From Desulfobulbaceae bacterium (GTDB lineage Bacteria > Desulfobacterota > Desulfobulbia > Desulfobulbales > Desulfobulbaceae): a stretch of DNA of 53,389 nt. The translations under genes were made by a program, and so were the position numbers. Position 1 is the first letter of the stretch. The number at the start of each line of letters is the position of its first letter. Location: positions 1-53,389 of the forward strand of contig WFUT01000060.1 of the NCBI GenBank assembly GCA_015484845.1, written 5' to 3'. Positions 1 through 8,651 of this stretch are shown here, piece by piece. A model generated the notes under the pieces. It was not told where the DNA came from, did not search any database, and saw only the letters and a program-made list of their open reading frames with translations.

Positions 1-2115
1 GCCGTTGCCTGGCGCGGCAACCTGGAGAGCGGCTACCGGGCCTGCCTCTGGTCGCGGTTCGCCTCGCGCATCCTGCTGGAGCTTGCCACCTTCGAAGCGC
101 CCGACCCGGACACCCTGTACCGCAATGCCGGGACAATCGACTGGGACGACCATTTCGACGCCGACACCACCTTTGCCGTTTACTGCACCCTTGCCGAGGC
201 CCGTCTCAGCCACAGCCACTATGCCTCGCTCAGGATCAAGGACGCCATTGTCGACCAGTTCCGCCGCCGAACCGGCAGGCGCCCGAACATCGACGTCCAC
301 CGGCCCGGCATCCGCCTCAACCTCCATGTCCGCGGCACCAGGGCGACCATGGCCCTGGACCTGTCCGGCGACAGCCTGCACCGCCGCGGCTACCGGGCAG
401 GGGGCGGCGAGGCGCCCCTCAAGGAGACCCTGGCCGCGGCCATCGTCCACCTGGCCGGCGTCCGCGGGGTTGGCGCCCTGCCTGCCGACGCCTTTCTTCT
501 CGACCCCATGTGCGGCTCCGGCACCCTGCTCATCGAGGCGGCCCTGATCCTGGGTGACTCGGCACCGGGGTTGCAGCGCAAGACCTTTGGCTTCATGTTC
601 TGGAAACGCCACAACAAGGGACTCTGGCAGCACCTTGTCGGCGAGGCCCTGGAGCGGGAAGAACAGGGCATAGGCCGGGACTGGCCAACGATCATCGGCT
701 ATGACGCTGACCCGCACATGGTGGCCGTGGCCCGGCGCAACATCGAAAACGCCGGCCTGGACGACCGCATCATCGTCCACCAGCGCCAGCTTGCCCGGCT
801 CGAAAGCCCGGGCCGCAACGGGCTGCTGCTCACCAACCCGCCCTATGGCGAACGGCTGTCGGAAAAAGAATCGGTCCGCTTCCTGTACCGCTTTCTGGGC
901 AGGAGGTTCCGGGAGCGGTTTGCGGGCTGGCGCCTGGGTTTCTTCACCGCCAATCCCGACCTGGCCGACATGCTGGGCCTGGCCTGGCAGGAACGGTTCC
1001 GGCTCTACAACGGCCCCCTCAAGTGCCGCCTGCTCACCGCGACCGCGCCCCCGGCCCTGCCCGCCGCCGGGCCGGCCTTTTCCTGGCAACTGCACGCCCA
1101 TGACCTGGAGGGACCGGCGGCCGATTTCGCCAACCGGCTGCGCAAGAACTGCCAGGCCCGCTTTGCCTGGGCACAGGAGCACGAAATCCAGTGCTTCCGG
1201 ATCTACGACGCCGACATGCCCGAGTTCAACATGGCCATTGATCTCTACGAGCAGTGGGTGCACGTGCAGGAGTATGCCCCGCCCGCCAGCGTGGATCCGG
1301 CCAGGGCCAGGGAACGGTTCGCCATGGCCCTGCAGGTGATCCGCACCCTCCTGGGCGTGCCGCACAGCCACATCTTCATCAAGACCAGGCAGCGGCAGAA
1401 GGGCAGACAGCAGTACCAGAAAAAAGAGAAAAAAGCGCCCGGCAAGGAGACAAGAGAGCCCCGGCCGCGGCTCAGGGAGGTGCGCGAGGGCGGCCTGGTC
1501 TTCCTGGCCAACTTCACCGACTACCTGGATACCGGCCTCTTTCTCGACCACCGCAGCACGCGGCAGATGATCCGTGGCCTGGCAGAGGGCAGAAAATTCC
1601 TCAACCTGTTCGCCTACACGGGCACGGCCACGGTCCATGCCGCGGCCGGCGGCGCCCAGGCCACCACCTCCGTGGACCAGTCCGCCACCTACCTGGCCCG
1701 GGCCAGGGCCAACCTGGCGCGCAACGGCTTTGGCGGTCCCCAGCACCAGACCATCCAGGACGACTGCATCAACTGGCTGAGGAACAACCGGGAACGCTAC
1801 GGCCTGATCTTTGTCGATCCGCCCACCTTTTCCAACAGCAAACACAAAAAGCGGGTCTTTGACATCCAGCGCGACCATGTCCTGCTTCTGCACCTGGCCA
1901 TGCAGCGGCTGTCGCGCAGCGGCACCCTGCTCTTTTCCACCAACTTCAGGAAGTTTGCCCTGGCAGACGAGCTGGCGCACGATTTCGAACTCCGGGAGAT
2001 CACGGACCAGACCATTCCCGAGGACTTCCGGGGCAGCAGGAAAATCCACCGCTGCTGGCGCATCCGGCACCGGGACAGGAACAGCGAGGCAGGTTCAAGC
2101 AATGGCAGCATATAA
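1..2115 (+). CDS. rlmL: 23S rRNA (guanine) methyltransferase RlmKL, 5' end outside window
   Basis: Bifunctional enzyme that in E. coli makes m2G2445 and m7G2069 in 23S rRNA. The reading frame is open from base 1, so the N-terminus lies upstream; 704 residues are visible against about 702 for the whole E. coli protein, so little is missing. Order seen: THUMP region, first Rossmann methyltransferase with DPMCGSGT (visible residues 168-175) and NPPYGERL (from 279, the N2-guanine NPPY motif), then a second methyltransferase with VNLTDYLDTGLFLDHR-like sequence (here ANFTDYLDTGLFLDHR) and DPPTFSNSK (from 606). Both halves are intact, so this is the fused gammaproteobacterial-type form rather than separate RlmK and RlmL. 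A Lys/Glu-rich linker lies between the halves. The last 14 bases overlap the next gene, suggesting translational coupling. Confidence 0.95.
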   Translation, partial: AVAWRGNLESGYRACLWSRFASRILLELATFEAPDPDTLYRNAGTIDWDDHFDADTTFAVYCTLAEARLSHSHYASLRIKDAIVDQFRRRTGRRPNIDVHRPGIRLNLHVRGTRATMALDLSGDSLHRRGYRAGGGEAPLKETLAAAIVHLAGVRGVGALPADAFLLDPMCGSGTLLIEAALILGDSAPGLQRKTFGFMFWKRHNKGLWQHLVGEALEREEQGIGRDWPTIIGYDADPHMVAVARRNIENAGLDDRIIVHQRQLARLESPGRNGLLLTNPPYGERLSEKESVRFLYRFLGRRFRERFAGWRLGFFTANPDLADMLGLAWQERFRLYNGPLKCRLLTATAPPALPAAGPAFSWQLHAHDLEGPAADFANRLRKNCQARFAWAQEHEIQCFRIYDADMPEFNMAIDLYEQWVHVQEYAPPASVDPARARERFAMALQVIRTLLGVPHSHIFIKTRQRQKGRQQYQKKEKKAPGKETREPRPRLREVREGGLVFLANFTDYLDTGLFLDHRSTRQMIRGLAEGRKFLNLFAYTGTATVHAAAGGAQATTSVDQSATYLARARANLARNGFGGPQHQTIQDDCINWLRNNRERYGLIFVDPPTFSNSKHKKRVFDIQRDHVLLLHLAMQRLSRSGTLLFSTNFRKFALADELAHDFELREITDQTIPEDFRGSRKIHRCWRIRHRDRNSEAGSSNGSI

Positions 2116-2614
2116 TCCGGCAGAGGAGCTGGTCCAGGTCGTGGACCGGGACAACAGGGAGACAGGGGCGGTGCCGCGCCGCGTCATGCGGCAGCAGCGC
2201 CTGGTCCACCGGGCCAGCTATATCCTGGTCTTCAACCGGGCAGGTGAACTCTTTGTCCAGAAACGGACCATGACCAAGGACGTCTATCCCGGCTACTGGG
2301 ACGTGGCCGCCGGCGGCGTGGTCCTGGCCGGCGAGAGCTACGAAGCGGCGGCGGCCAGGGAACTGGCCGAGGAGCTGGGTGTGCGCGACGCCCGGCTGCG
2401 CCACCTCTTTGATCACTACCACGAGGACAGGGACAACCGGGTCTGGGGCCGGGTCTTTACCTGCGAGCACGAGGGCCCCTTCACCCTGCAGGCAGAGGAG
2501 GTGGAAGAGGGCCGCTTCATGGGCCTGGATGCGGTGCGCACCCTGAGCCGCAGCCAGCCCGTTACCCCGGACGGCCTGGAGATCCTGGAACGGATGGCCC
2601 CTCCGGCGGAATGA
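2102..2614 (+). CDS. Nudix hydrolase (YfcD-like)
   Basis: A 170-residue Nudix family pyrophosphohydrolase. The complete Nudix box GX5EX7REUXEEXGU is at residues 72-94, with REL.EELG around residues 86-93, so metal-dependent cleavage of a nucleoside diphosphate-linked substrate is expected. The N-terminal part (VDRDNRE..AVPRRVMR) resembles the YfcD/isopentenyl-diphosphate isomerase-like Nudix group, but the substrate cannot be read from sequence. The start is the ATG inside the end of rlmL; a longer frame exists upstream but is only a shadow of rlmL. The spacing implies co-transcription with rlmL. Its last 53 bases overlap the end of the convergent regulator gene. Confidence 0.88.
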   Translation: MAAYNPAEELVQVVDRDNRETGAVPRRVMRQQRLVHRASYILVFNRAGELFVQKRTMTKDVYPGYWDVAAGGVVLAGESYEAAAARELAEELGVRDARLRHLFDHYHEDRDNRVWGRVFTCEHEGPFTLQAEEVEEGRFMGLDAVRTLSRSQPVTPDGLEILERMAPPAE

Positions 2615-5600
2615 CCTCTTCTGGCCGGGCGACTCCAGGGGCCGGGCGACGGCGGATGATACGCTGCACAAATTCCTGCAGCGGCCTGCCCGGCGCGACC
2701 CCGAGCTCTTCCCGCAGCACCTCCTCGTAGCGACGGTAGACCTCCACCGCCTTCAGCTCCTGTCCCAGGAAAACATGGCACCGCATGAGCGCGAGACAGG
2801 AATCCTCGTCCCAGGGGTCGAGCGCCATGATCTTGCGATAGAGGTGGATACACTGGTCAAGGTCGCGGCGCTCGAAACAGATCTCTGCCAGGGCCCGCAG
2901 GACCCGGGTATGCAGCATGCCGAGCCGTTCCCGCGGCTCATCGCTCCAGGGGGCGTAGAGATCTTCGGGCAGGAGTTCGCCCCGGCAGCGCGCCGAGGCC
3001 GCCTCGAAACAGAGCAGCGCCCTGGTGCGGTCCCCGGCCCTGTGGTAGGCAAATCCCCTGGCAGCCTCCTCCTCGAAGAGTACCGTGTCGATGGTCGATC
3101 CGGCCGGCAGGCGCAGCCTGTACGTTCTGCCGGTGCACTCAAGGTAGCTCGATTTTGCACGGGCCGGCAGCTCCGGCTCAATGGCGGCCCTGATGGCGCT
3201 GACAGCACTCCACAGGTTCGCCCTGGCCTTGTCCGGGCTGGAGTCCGGCCAGAAGGTTTCCATGAGCTGTTCCGCGGTGAAGAGGGAGTCGGGATGGAGA
3301 CAGAGCATGGCGAAGAGTTCCCTGGCCTTCTGCCGTTTCCATGCCTCCGGGGGCACGGCCTCCTCTCCCCTGGCCAGGGCAAAGGTGCCGAAAAGACGGA
3401 TATGCAGGGGCTCGGGCGGATATTCCCGCAGCAGGCGCGCCATCTTCTCGAACCTGGCCACGGCCTTTTTCCGTTTCACCGAGCGCATGGCCTCCTCGAT
3501 ATGCGGCAGCGCCGGCTTGTAGCCGCTCCTCGCCCAGAGCCCGGCAATGGCCTCCCTGAGCGCGAGCCCGGACCGGGAAAAGAGCGGCACCATGGCCTCG
3601 CAACCCTTCCTGCCCCACGTCCTGCACAGATCCAGGAAATATGGTGTGGCGATCCCCTTCCCCACTGCCTGGAGTGCCAGCTCCATGCCGTCTAGCCGGG
3701 GGTCGTCGGTGAGCAGGAATCCCAGTCCCCTCTCGCTGATCAGGGTCATGGCCCGCTCAAAGCCGGCAGGATCCTGCCCTGAACCCCGTTCACCCTGCAG
3801 CAGGTGGAGATAGAGCAGGATCTGCGCCTCGCGGTGGGCGACCTGCCAGCGCCGGCAGACATCGGCCGCCCGGGTGCAGAAGGTGATGGCCGGACCGCCG
3901 CGTGGCATCCGGCCGCGCAGGCCAAAGGCGGTGTAGGCGGTGAGCGCCATGGGCAGCAGCATGCTCCGCTGGTTCGCCAGGTTCCAGGCCTCGCGCAGCC
4001 CTGTCATCACCGCTCGCGGATCACGGGAAAGCTGGACCCGGGCCAGGAGGCAGATGATCGGCGCCCAGAGCGTGAGATCGCGCGGGGCCAGGGGCTCGGC
4101 CCGGTCAAGCCAGCCGCGGGCCTCTTCCTCACGGCCGAGGACCGAAAGCACAAAGGCGAGGAACGCGATACAGACGGCATGGACGGAGCGGTTTGTCCTG
4201 CCGCTCACCTCTTCCGCCTCCCGGAACCAGGCCATGGCCTCGGTGTAGCGGTGCAGCTCCAGTTGCAACACCCCCTTGAACAACAGGACCCAGCCCAGTC
4301 TTTTCCGCGGATCCCGCGTGCGGAAGGTGGTGATGGCATCATCGAGGATGCGGTCGCTCTCCTCGAACTCGCCGCGCTCCAGGTTGTGGAAAACCGCCTT
4401 GGGCGTGACCAGGTAGCAACGCGCTGTCCGGCCAAGGGGCAGCAGCCTGGAACGGGCTATGGTGGTGATCTGCCGCCACAGACGTTCACACTCGTCGAAG
4501 CGGCAGAGGAGATGCAGTCCAATAACCCGGAACATCATGGCCTCTGCACGGTGCCTGCTGATGAGCCGGGAACGGCGTACCAGCCTCTCTGCCAGGTCCA
4601 CGCCCTCCTGCAGACGGCCCCGCAGCATCAGGACCTCGCAGAGGCGGCAGCCGGCTTCCATCCAGTCCTTTGATCCCGGCCTGGCGTGCTCATGGGCCAG
4701 GACAAGGGCCTGGCGCGCGCGGTCCAGGTCGCCGAGATAGAGATGGGCCTGGCCCATGAGCACGGCCAACCGCGGCTGCTGGGCCACAAAAACACCGGGC
4801 AGCCGGTCGGTCCAGGAGAGCAACAGCTCATACTCCTCATTGGCAAACCATTGCCGGTGGCAGGCAAGAATCAGCTCCACCGCCGCGGGCCACTGTTCCA
4901 GGGCCACCAGGTGGCCCAGGGCCCGGTCGTTGCGCCCGATGGCCCTGAAATAGGCCGCCGCCCCCTGGTGGAGACTCTTCACTCCCGAGCTGCCAAGCAC
5001 GGTGGTTGCCTGGTTCCGGAAAAAATCGGCGTACAGGTGCGCAAACCGCATCTGCCCCTCCTCCTCTCCATCCCCCTGCGGCTCCAGGAAAAAGGCAAAC
5101 GAGGCAAACACCCCTGCCAGCCGCCTGGCCCCGTCGTCCAGGAACCGCTCCAGCAGGGGAATGTCAAAGGGCTGCAGCAGGGACGCTGTACAGAGGATGC
5201 GGCGGATATCCGGAGACAACCCGGCAAGGACCTCGCACTGGATGTACTCGTGCAGGCAGGCGGCCGATGCATCGTCGAACACGGCCCTTCCCTTTTTTCG
5301 CATCTCCAGGCACAGCAGCGCCACACCGGCGGGCCAGCCACCGACCTTGCGCCGAACCTGGTCCGCGCACTCCATTCCCACCGGGCCAAGATCCGCCGAC
5401 AGCAGCCGCCCTGTCTCTCCGAGGTCAAAATGCAGTTCCGGCCCGGCAAGCTCCAGCATTCTTCCCTCCAGGCGGAGAGCAGGCAGGGGCGGCAGGGTGA
5501 GGGGTGAGCGCGATGCAAGCACAATGGCGACAAAGGACGGAAGGCGCCGCAGGAGGAGGGAGACAAGTTCGCCCCAGCGGGGCCGCTGGGCAAGGACCTC

Positions 5601-6011
5601 GCAACCGTCCAGGGCGATGAACGCGGCACTGTCGCCGCTGACCAGGAGTTGGTCCAGCAGGGACTCAAGCCGTTCCCCGGGCAGCGGGTGGACCGTTGCC
5701 CTGTCCCCACCCCTTGCCACCGGACCGGATGCAGGAAAAATTTCCGGCCAGAGCCGGGCGAAAAGGGCTTCCAGTTGCCGGACAAAGACCATGATGTCGG
5801 CGCTGGAACGCGTGAGATCCAGGCAGGCGGTTCTCTCCCCGCAGCACCGCAGGAGCTGACGGACCAGGAAGGTCTTGCCAGTGCCCGGACCGGCGGTGAG
5901 GACCAGCACCGTACCCGGTATGAAATCCGGCAGGATGCTGTTCAGCAGCCTGGTCCGCTCCACCTCGGTGCACCTGTTTCCGGCCATGGGCCGGCCTGTA
6001 TCCCTCTTCAT
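2562..6011 (-). CDS. Large ATPase-TPR-BTAD transcriptional regulator
   Basis: A 1149-residue protein of the MalT/STAND-like and SARP-like regulator type. Near the N-terminus is a P-loop, GPGTGKT (about residues 41-47), followed by an NTPase region with a likely Walker B (FIALDG). The middle (about 380-850) is helical and Ala/Leu/Arg rich, typical of TPR repeats. From about residue 870 comes an OmpR-like winged helix (LHIRLFGTF..., WKRQKARELFAML) and then a bacterial transcriptional activation domain ending near RRYEEVLREELG. Such proteins usually bind a ligand, hydrolyse ATP and activate nearby promoters; the ligand and targets are unknown. The start ATG has AGGA four bases upstream; an internal Met at residue 9 is the alternative. 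It stands divergent to the PEP-CTERM gene, a possible target. Confidence 0.85.
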   Translation of the reverse strand: MKRDTGRPMAGNRCTEVERTRLLNSILPDFIPGTVLVLTAGPGTGKTFLVRQLLRCCGERTACLDLTRSSADIMVFVRQLEALFARLWPEIFPASGPVARGGDRATVHPLPGERLESLLDQLLVSGDSAAFIALDGCEVLAQRPRWGELVSLLLRRLPSFVAIVLASRSPLTLPPLPALRLEGRMLELAGPELHFDLGETGRLLSADLGPVGMECADQVRRKVGGWPAGVALLCLEMRKKGRAVFDDASAACLHEYIQCEVLAGLSPDIRRILCTASLLQPFDIPLLERFLDDGARRLAGVFASFAFFLEPQGDGEEEGQMRFAHLYADFFRNQATTVLGSSGVKSLHQGAAAYFRAIGRNDRALGHLVALEQWPAAVELILACHRQWFANEEYELLLSWTDRLPGVFVAQQPRLAVLMGQAHLYLGDLDRARQALVLAHEHARPGSKDWMEAGCRLCEVLMLRGRLQEGVDLAERLVRRSRLISRHRAEAMMFRVIGLHLLCRFDECERLWRQITTIARSRLLPLGRTARCYLVTPKAVFHNLERGEFEESDRILDDAITTFRTRDPRKRLGWVLLFKGVLQLELHRYTEAMAWFREAEEVSGRTNRSVHAVCIAFLAFVLSVLGREEEARGWLDRAEPLAPRDLTLWAPIICLLARVQLSRDPRAVMTGLREAWNLANQRSMLLPMALTAYTAFGLRGRMPRGGPAITFCTRAADVCRRWQVAHREAQILLYLHLLQGERGSGQDPAGFERAMTLISERGLGFLLTDDPRLDGMELALQAVGKGIATPYFLDLCRTWGRKGCEAMVPLFSRSGLALREAIAGLWARSGYKPALPHIEEAMRSVKRKKAVARFEKMARLLREYPPEPLHIRLFGTFALARGEEAVPPEAWKRQKARELFAMLCLHPDSLFTAEQLMETFWPDSSPDKARANLWSAVSAIRAAIEPELPARAKSSYLECTGRTYRLRLPAGSTIDTVLFEEEAARGFAYHRAGDRTRALLCFEAASARCRGELLPEDLYAPWSDEPRERLGMLHTRVLRALAEICFERRDLDQCIHLYRKIMALDPWDEDSCLALMRCHVFLGQELKAVEVYRRYEEVLREELGVAPGRPLQEFVQRIIRRRPAPGVARPEEVIPPEGPSVPGSPGRPG

Positions 6012-6375
6012 CTATCCTGCCGCTGATCCTGGAACAGATCCCTCTCCGCACTCCCGGCTCACTTCCGGAACAACCGTGGTTGCCTTGGCGCAGCCTGGCA
6101 AATCCGCCCGCGCCTAACCGTCTCCCGAAAGACACATACCCAAAAACAAGAATCCACTTTTTACCATGCAAGACAAATCATCTTGATATCAAAAGAAAAA
6201 ATACTGTCAGTTATCTGCCAGTGCAATATGGAAAATGATAAATAGCGGAAACCCGGAGGTGCAACACTGTACAACGACCCTGCCGGGCAGGGCCGAATCT
6301 CCCATTTCAAGTTTACCACAGGCGGGCAGTATCTGAACAGAATCGTTCAACCCAACAGAAAAAGGAGGCACGCAA
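6012..6375. other. Divergent intergenic region, 364 bp
   Basis: Lies between the large regulator (-) and the PEP-CTERM gene (+). It is clearly more AT-rich than the surroundings from about 6130 to 6245, as expected for divergent promoters, but I cannot fix a good -35/-10 pair. An interrupted palindrome with 7-base arms around a single G (CCCTGCC, 6278-6284; GGCAGGG, 6286-6292) could be an operator. A strong Shine-Dalgarno AAAGGAGG sits just before 6376. No ORF with coding character and no recognisable riboswitch was found. Confidence 0.5.
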
Positions 6376-7032
6376 ATGAAGAAACTCTTGTCCCTCTCCC
6401 TTCTGGCCATGGTCACGACAGTCGGCCAGACAACCGCGCAGGCGGTTCCTGTTCTGTGGTCTTCCGCCGTCGGCGGTAACGACCACTACTACGAGATAAT
6501 CCGGTCCCCGGCCATCACCTGGGACGAGGCCAACGCCGCGGCCAACGCCGGCACCTATAACGGCCTGCAGGGACACCTCGCCACGGTGACGTCCCAGGGA
6601 GAACAGGATTTCATTTCTGATGTTAATTTTGTCGGAGACAGTTATGGCCTCTATGGTGACCTGATCTGGCTGGGTGGATACCAGGACATTCCCGGCTCCA
6701 GCAACAATGACCTGGACGGGGCTGATGCCAACTGGCACTGGGTGACCGGAGAGGCCTGGGACTATACCAACTGGAGCTCCACCGAGCCAAACAACGGCAG
6801 ATGGTTGCCCGGTCAGTACGAGGACTATCTGTCCATGACCCGCGCCTGGTTCAACCCGGGGTATTGGAGTGACAGCATCAACAGCGCACTCCACACCGGA
6901 AACATGAGCGAGGCATATATCATCGAGTATGAACCCGGCCATGCCCCGGTGCCAGAACCGGCCACCATACTCCTCTTTAGCGCCGGTTTTGCGGGACTCG
7001 TTGGCAGCCGGGCCAGGAAAAAGAAAAAATAA
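6376..7032 (+). CDS. PEP-CTERM sorting domain protein with C-type lectin-like fold
   Basis: A 218-residue exported protein. Residues 1-23 are a signal peptide (MKKLLSLSLLAM... ending near AQA). The body shows C-type lectin-like features: WDEANAAA, GHLATVTSQGEQDFI, WLGGYQD, W.WVTGE and EPNN (the sugar/Ca-binding type motif), though without the usual disulphide cysteines. The C-terminus (192-218) is a PEP-CTERM signal: VPEPAT, a hydrophobic helix, then SRARKKKK. Family knowledge: such proteins are processed by an exosortase and attached to the surface or to exopolysaccharide; no exosortase gene is in this window. The start has an excellent ribosome site, AAAGGAGG. It ends 5 bases before the convergent nhaR-like gene. 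Confidence 0.9.
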   Translation: MKKLLSLSLLAMVTTVGQTTAQAVPVLWSSAVGGNDHYYEIIRSPAITWDEANAAANAGTYNGLQGHLATVTSQGEQDFISDVNFVGDSYGLYGDLIWLGGYQDIPGSSNNDLDGADANWHWVTGEAWDYTNWSSTEPNNGRWLPGQYEDYLSMTRAWFNPGYWSDSINSALHTGNMSEAYIIEYEPGHAPVPEPATILLFSAGFAGLVGSRARKKKK

Positions 7033-7037
7033 CATTC

Positions 7038-7934
7038 TCAGACAAAACTGCGCCGGGCGTTGTCGGATATCGCCGTGACCGCCGGGTGGTGGATGACCCG
7101 TTCCACGGAGATGGCGTAGAACCGCTCCCGAACCTGGTCGGTACGGCCGATGACCTCCACCCGGTACTGGCGGACCACCTCCTCTTCGATGATAACCGGG
7201 GCGCTGAACACGCCGTCGCCCTCCTGGGCAAAGGCCTTGAGCAGGGCGCTGTCGGAAAACTCGCCCACCACCTGGGGCGTGATGCCCCGGGAATCGAACC
7301 ACTGGTCGAGCTGGCCGCGCAGGGTGGTCATCTCCATGGGCAGGAGCAGGGGCGCGCCGTGGAGACAGGCGGGAAATTCCCCCTCCAGCTCCCTCGCCAG
7401 GCCCGGCGCGGCAAAGAAGCTCACCCCGCACTCGCCCAGCAGGTGGTTGTAGACCCGTACCGGCAGGTCCCTGCCCACGGGTGAATCGCTTAACACCGCG
7501 TCCAGCCTGTGCATGGTGAGGCTGGCCAGCAGTTCCTCCTTCTTGTCCTCGACGCAGATCAGCCGCACCGGCTCCGGCAACCGGAAGACCGGCTCGAGCA
7601 GCATCCGCACCACCATCTTGGGCAGCACGTCCTCCACCCCGATCCTGAGCGGTATCCGGCCGCTGTCTGCCATGTTCTCCAGGCTGGCCACGAGTTCCCT
7701 GCCAATGGAGAAGATCTCGTCTGCGTAGCGGAAAACGTGGTGTCCCAGCTCGGTGGGCTCCAGGCCCCGGCCGGAACGATGAAAGAGCTTGCCGCCCAGG
7801 GCGTCTTCCAGGCGGGCGATCTGGGTGGAGACCGTGGCCGGCACCAGGTGCAACCGTTTACTGGCCGCGGTGATGGACCCCTCCCGCATGACTGACCAGA
7901 AGTAATACAGATGATGGTAGTTGAGCCATTCCAT
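7038..7934 (-). CDS. nhaR: LysR-type regulator, NhaR-like
   Basis: A 298-residue LysR family protein. The N-terminus MEWLNYHHLYYFW..EGSITAAS matches E. coli NhaR (NYNHLYYFW) closely, and KLFHRSGRGLEPTELG and ECGVSFF are also NhaR-like. The winged helix-turn-helix occupies about residues 1-60, followed by the two-lobed effector domain. In E. coli NhaR activates nhaA in response to sodium; no nhaA is visible here, but cation transport genes follow on the opposite strand. ATG start with AGGAG eight bases upstream. Two ATTGTTC direct repeats 40 bases apart in the upstream region may be its own binding sites. Function as a sodium sensor is inferred, not shown. Confidence 0.85.
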   Translation of the reverse strand: MEWLNYHHLYYFWSVMREGSITAASKRLHLVPATVSTQIARLEDALGGKLFHRSGRGLEPTELGHHVFRYADEIFSIGRELVASLENMADSGRIPLRIGVEDVLPKMVVRMLLEPVFRLPEPVRLICVEDKKEELLASLTMHRLDAVLSDSPVGRDLPVRVYNHLLGECGVSFFAAPGLARELEGEFPACLHGAPLLLPMEMTTLRGQLDQWFDSRGITPQVVGEFSDSALLKAFAQEGDGVFSAPVIIEEEVVRQYRVEVIGRTDQVRERFYAISVERVIHHPAVTAISDNARRSFV

Positions 7935-7968
7935 GCCGCCGCTCCTGATTGTTCGATAATTTCAAAAG

Positions 7969-7996
7969 AGCATACTATTTTTTTCAAATTGTTCAA
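7969..7996 (-). promoter_or_regulatory. Putative sigma70 promoter of the nhaR-like gene
   Basis: On the - strand TTGAAC (7991-7996), a 16-base spacer and TATGCT (7969-7974) lie about 28 bases before the start codon once a normal transcription start is allowed. Four of six bases match consensus in each box. It overlaps the promoter proposed for the divergent hpf leader, so the regulator could control both. The ATTGTTC repeats (7948-7954 and 7988-7994) flank it. Confidence 0.4.
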
Positions 7997-8017
7997 AAGT
8001 GATTTTATGCTTATCCT
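7989..8017 (+). promoter_or_regulatory. Putative promoter of the hpf leader
   Basis: TTGTTC (7989-7994), 17-base spacer, TATCCT (8012-8017) on the + strand, in the most AT-rich part of the gap. It would start a transcript near 8024 with a leader of about 225 bases that includes the whole inverted-repeat element. The -35 box is weak. It overlaps the divergent promoter on the other strand. Confidence 0.35.
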
Positions 8018-8064
8018 GTCTGCATGGAAAACAGCAGGCCCGCGGATCGGGCACAATCAACAGT

Positions 8065-8211
8065 GAAAATGGCCAGCAGCCAGAGGTGACACCGCAGAGC
8101 GGTGTCACGAGGTTGAGGTGGCGCCCGGGCCTGGGGAGAGCCCGGCGGGTGGTTGCTCTTGTTGCACCGCTCTGCGGTGCAACACCTCACCAGGCGCTCT
8201 GCGCCATTTTC
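8065..8211 (+). promoter_or_regulatory. Inverted-repeat-rich structured leader upstream of hpf-like gene
   Basis: A 147-base element with nested perfect inverted repeats. Outer arms: GAAAATGGC (8065-8073) and GCCATTTTC (8203-8211). Inside are GTGACACCG/CGGTGTCAC (8086-8094/8100-8108, loop CAGAG), CCGGGC/GCCCGG (8125-8130/8140-8145) and GTTGCACCGC/GCGGTGCAAC (8161-8170/8174-8183, loop TCT). A further hairpin GGCGC-TCT-GCGCC (8193-8205) would compete with the outer arms. The first and third hairpin tips (GCAGAGC and GCTCTGC) are reverse complements, so they could kiss or pair in an alternative fold. It fills most of the 316-base gap 7935-8250. It may be an RNA leader regulating the downstream gene or a REP-like repeat element; I do not recognise a known riboswitch. 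Confidence 0.6.
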
Positions 8212-8250
8212 GGCTCAACAACCAACCTCACCAATAACCGGGAGCACGCA

Positions 8251-8637
8251 ATGCAAATCAATTTCACAACACGCCAGGTGGAGCTCCACCCGGACACGGT
8301 CACTGCCATGGAACGGCGTCTTCACTTCTCGCTCAGCCGCTTTACCCACGCCATCGACGGGGTCACGGTCCGGATCTCGGACATCAACGGTCCCAAGGGA
8401 GGGCATGACAAGGAATGCCTCATCGTGGTCCGGCTGCGCCAGGGCGGCGAGGTGGTGGTCCAGGGGAACGGCGGCGACTCCATGGCCGTCCTGAACCAGT
8501 GTGCGGACCGGGTGAGCCGCGCCGTGGCCCGGGAGCTCGACCGGCGCCGCAGTACGCCGATCCGCGCCATCCGCCGCCGGCAGACGGCTGCCGGCCACGA
8601 GGAAATGGCCCGGGCCGAGGGTGAAATGGAGGCATGA
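8251..8637 (+). CDS. HPF/RaiA family ribosome-associated protein
   Basis: A 128-residue protein of the S30AE/YfiA type. It shows the family pattern of an N-terminal beta strand (MQINFTTRQVEL), a helix, then V.VRISDINGPKGG.DKEC.IVVRL and a second helix NQCADRVSRAVARELDR. Family members bind the decoding centre of the 30S subunit and hold ribosomes inactive in stress or stationary phase. It lacks the long C-terminal domain of long HPF, so it is a short form; the basic stretch RRRSTPIRAIRRR is unusual and could contact rRNA. A longer frame is open upstream, but ATG 8251 has GGAG eight bases before and matches the family start. It is the first gene after the structured leader. Confidence 0.75.
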   Translation: MQINFTTRQVELHPDTVTAMERRLHFSLSRFTHAIDGVTVRISDINGPKGGHDKECLIVVRLRQGGEVVVQGNGGDSMAVLNQCADRVSRAVARELDRRRSTPIRAIRRRQTAAGHEEMARAEGEMEA

Positions 8638-8651
8638 AACACAGAGAGATT

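Noticed and set aside
6200-6330. c-di-GMP riboswitch before the PEP-CTERM gene
   Set aside because: The conserved GEMM core and receptor segments are absent; only a short palindrome is seen.
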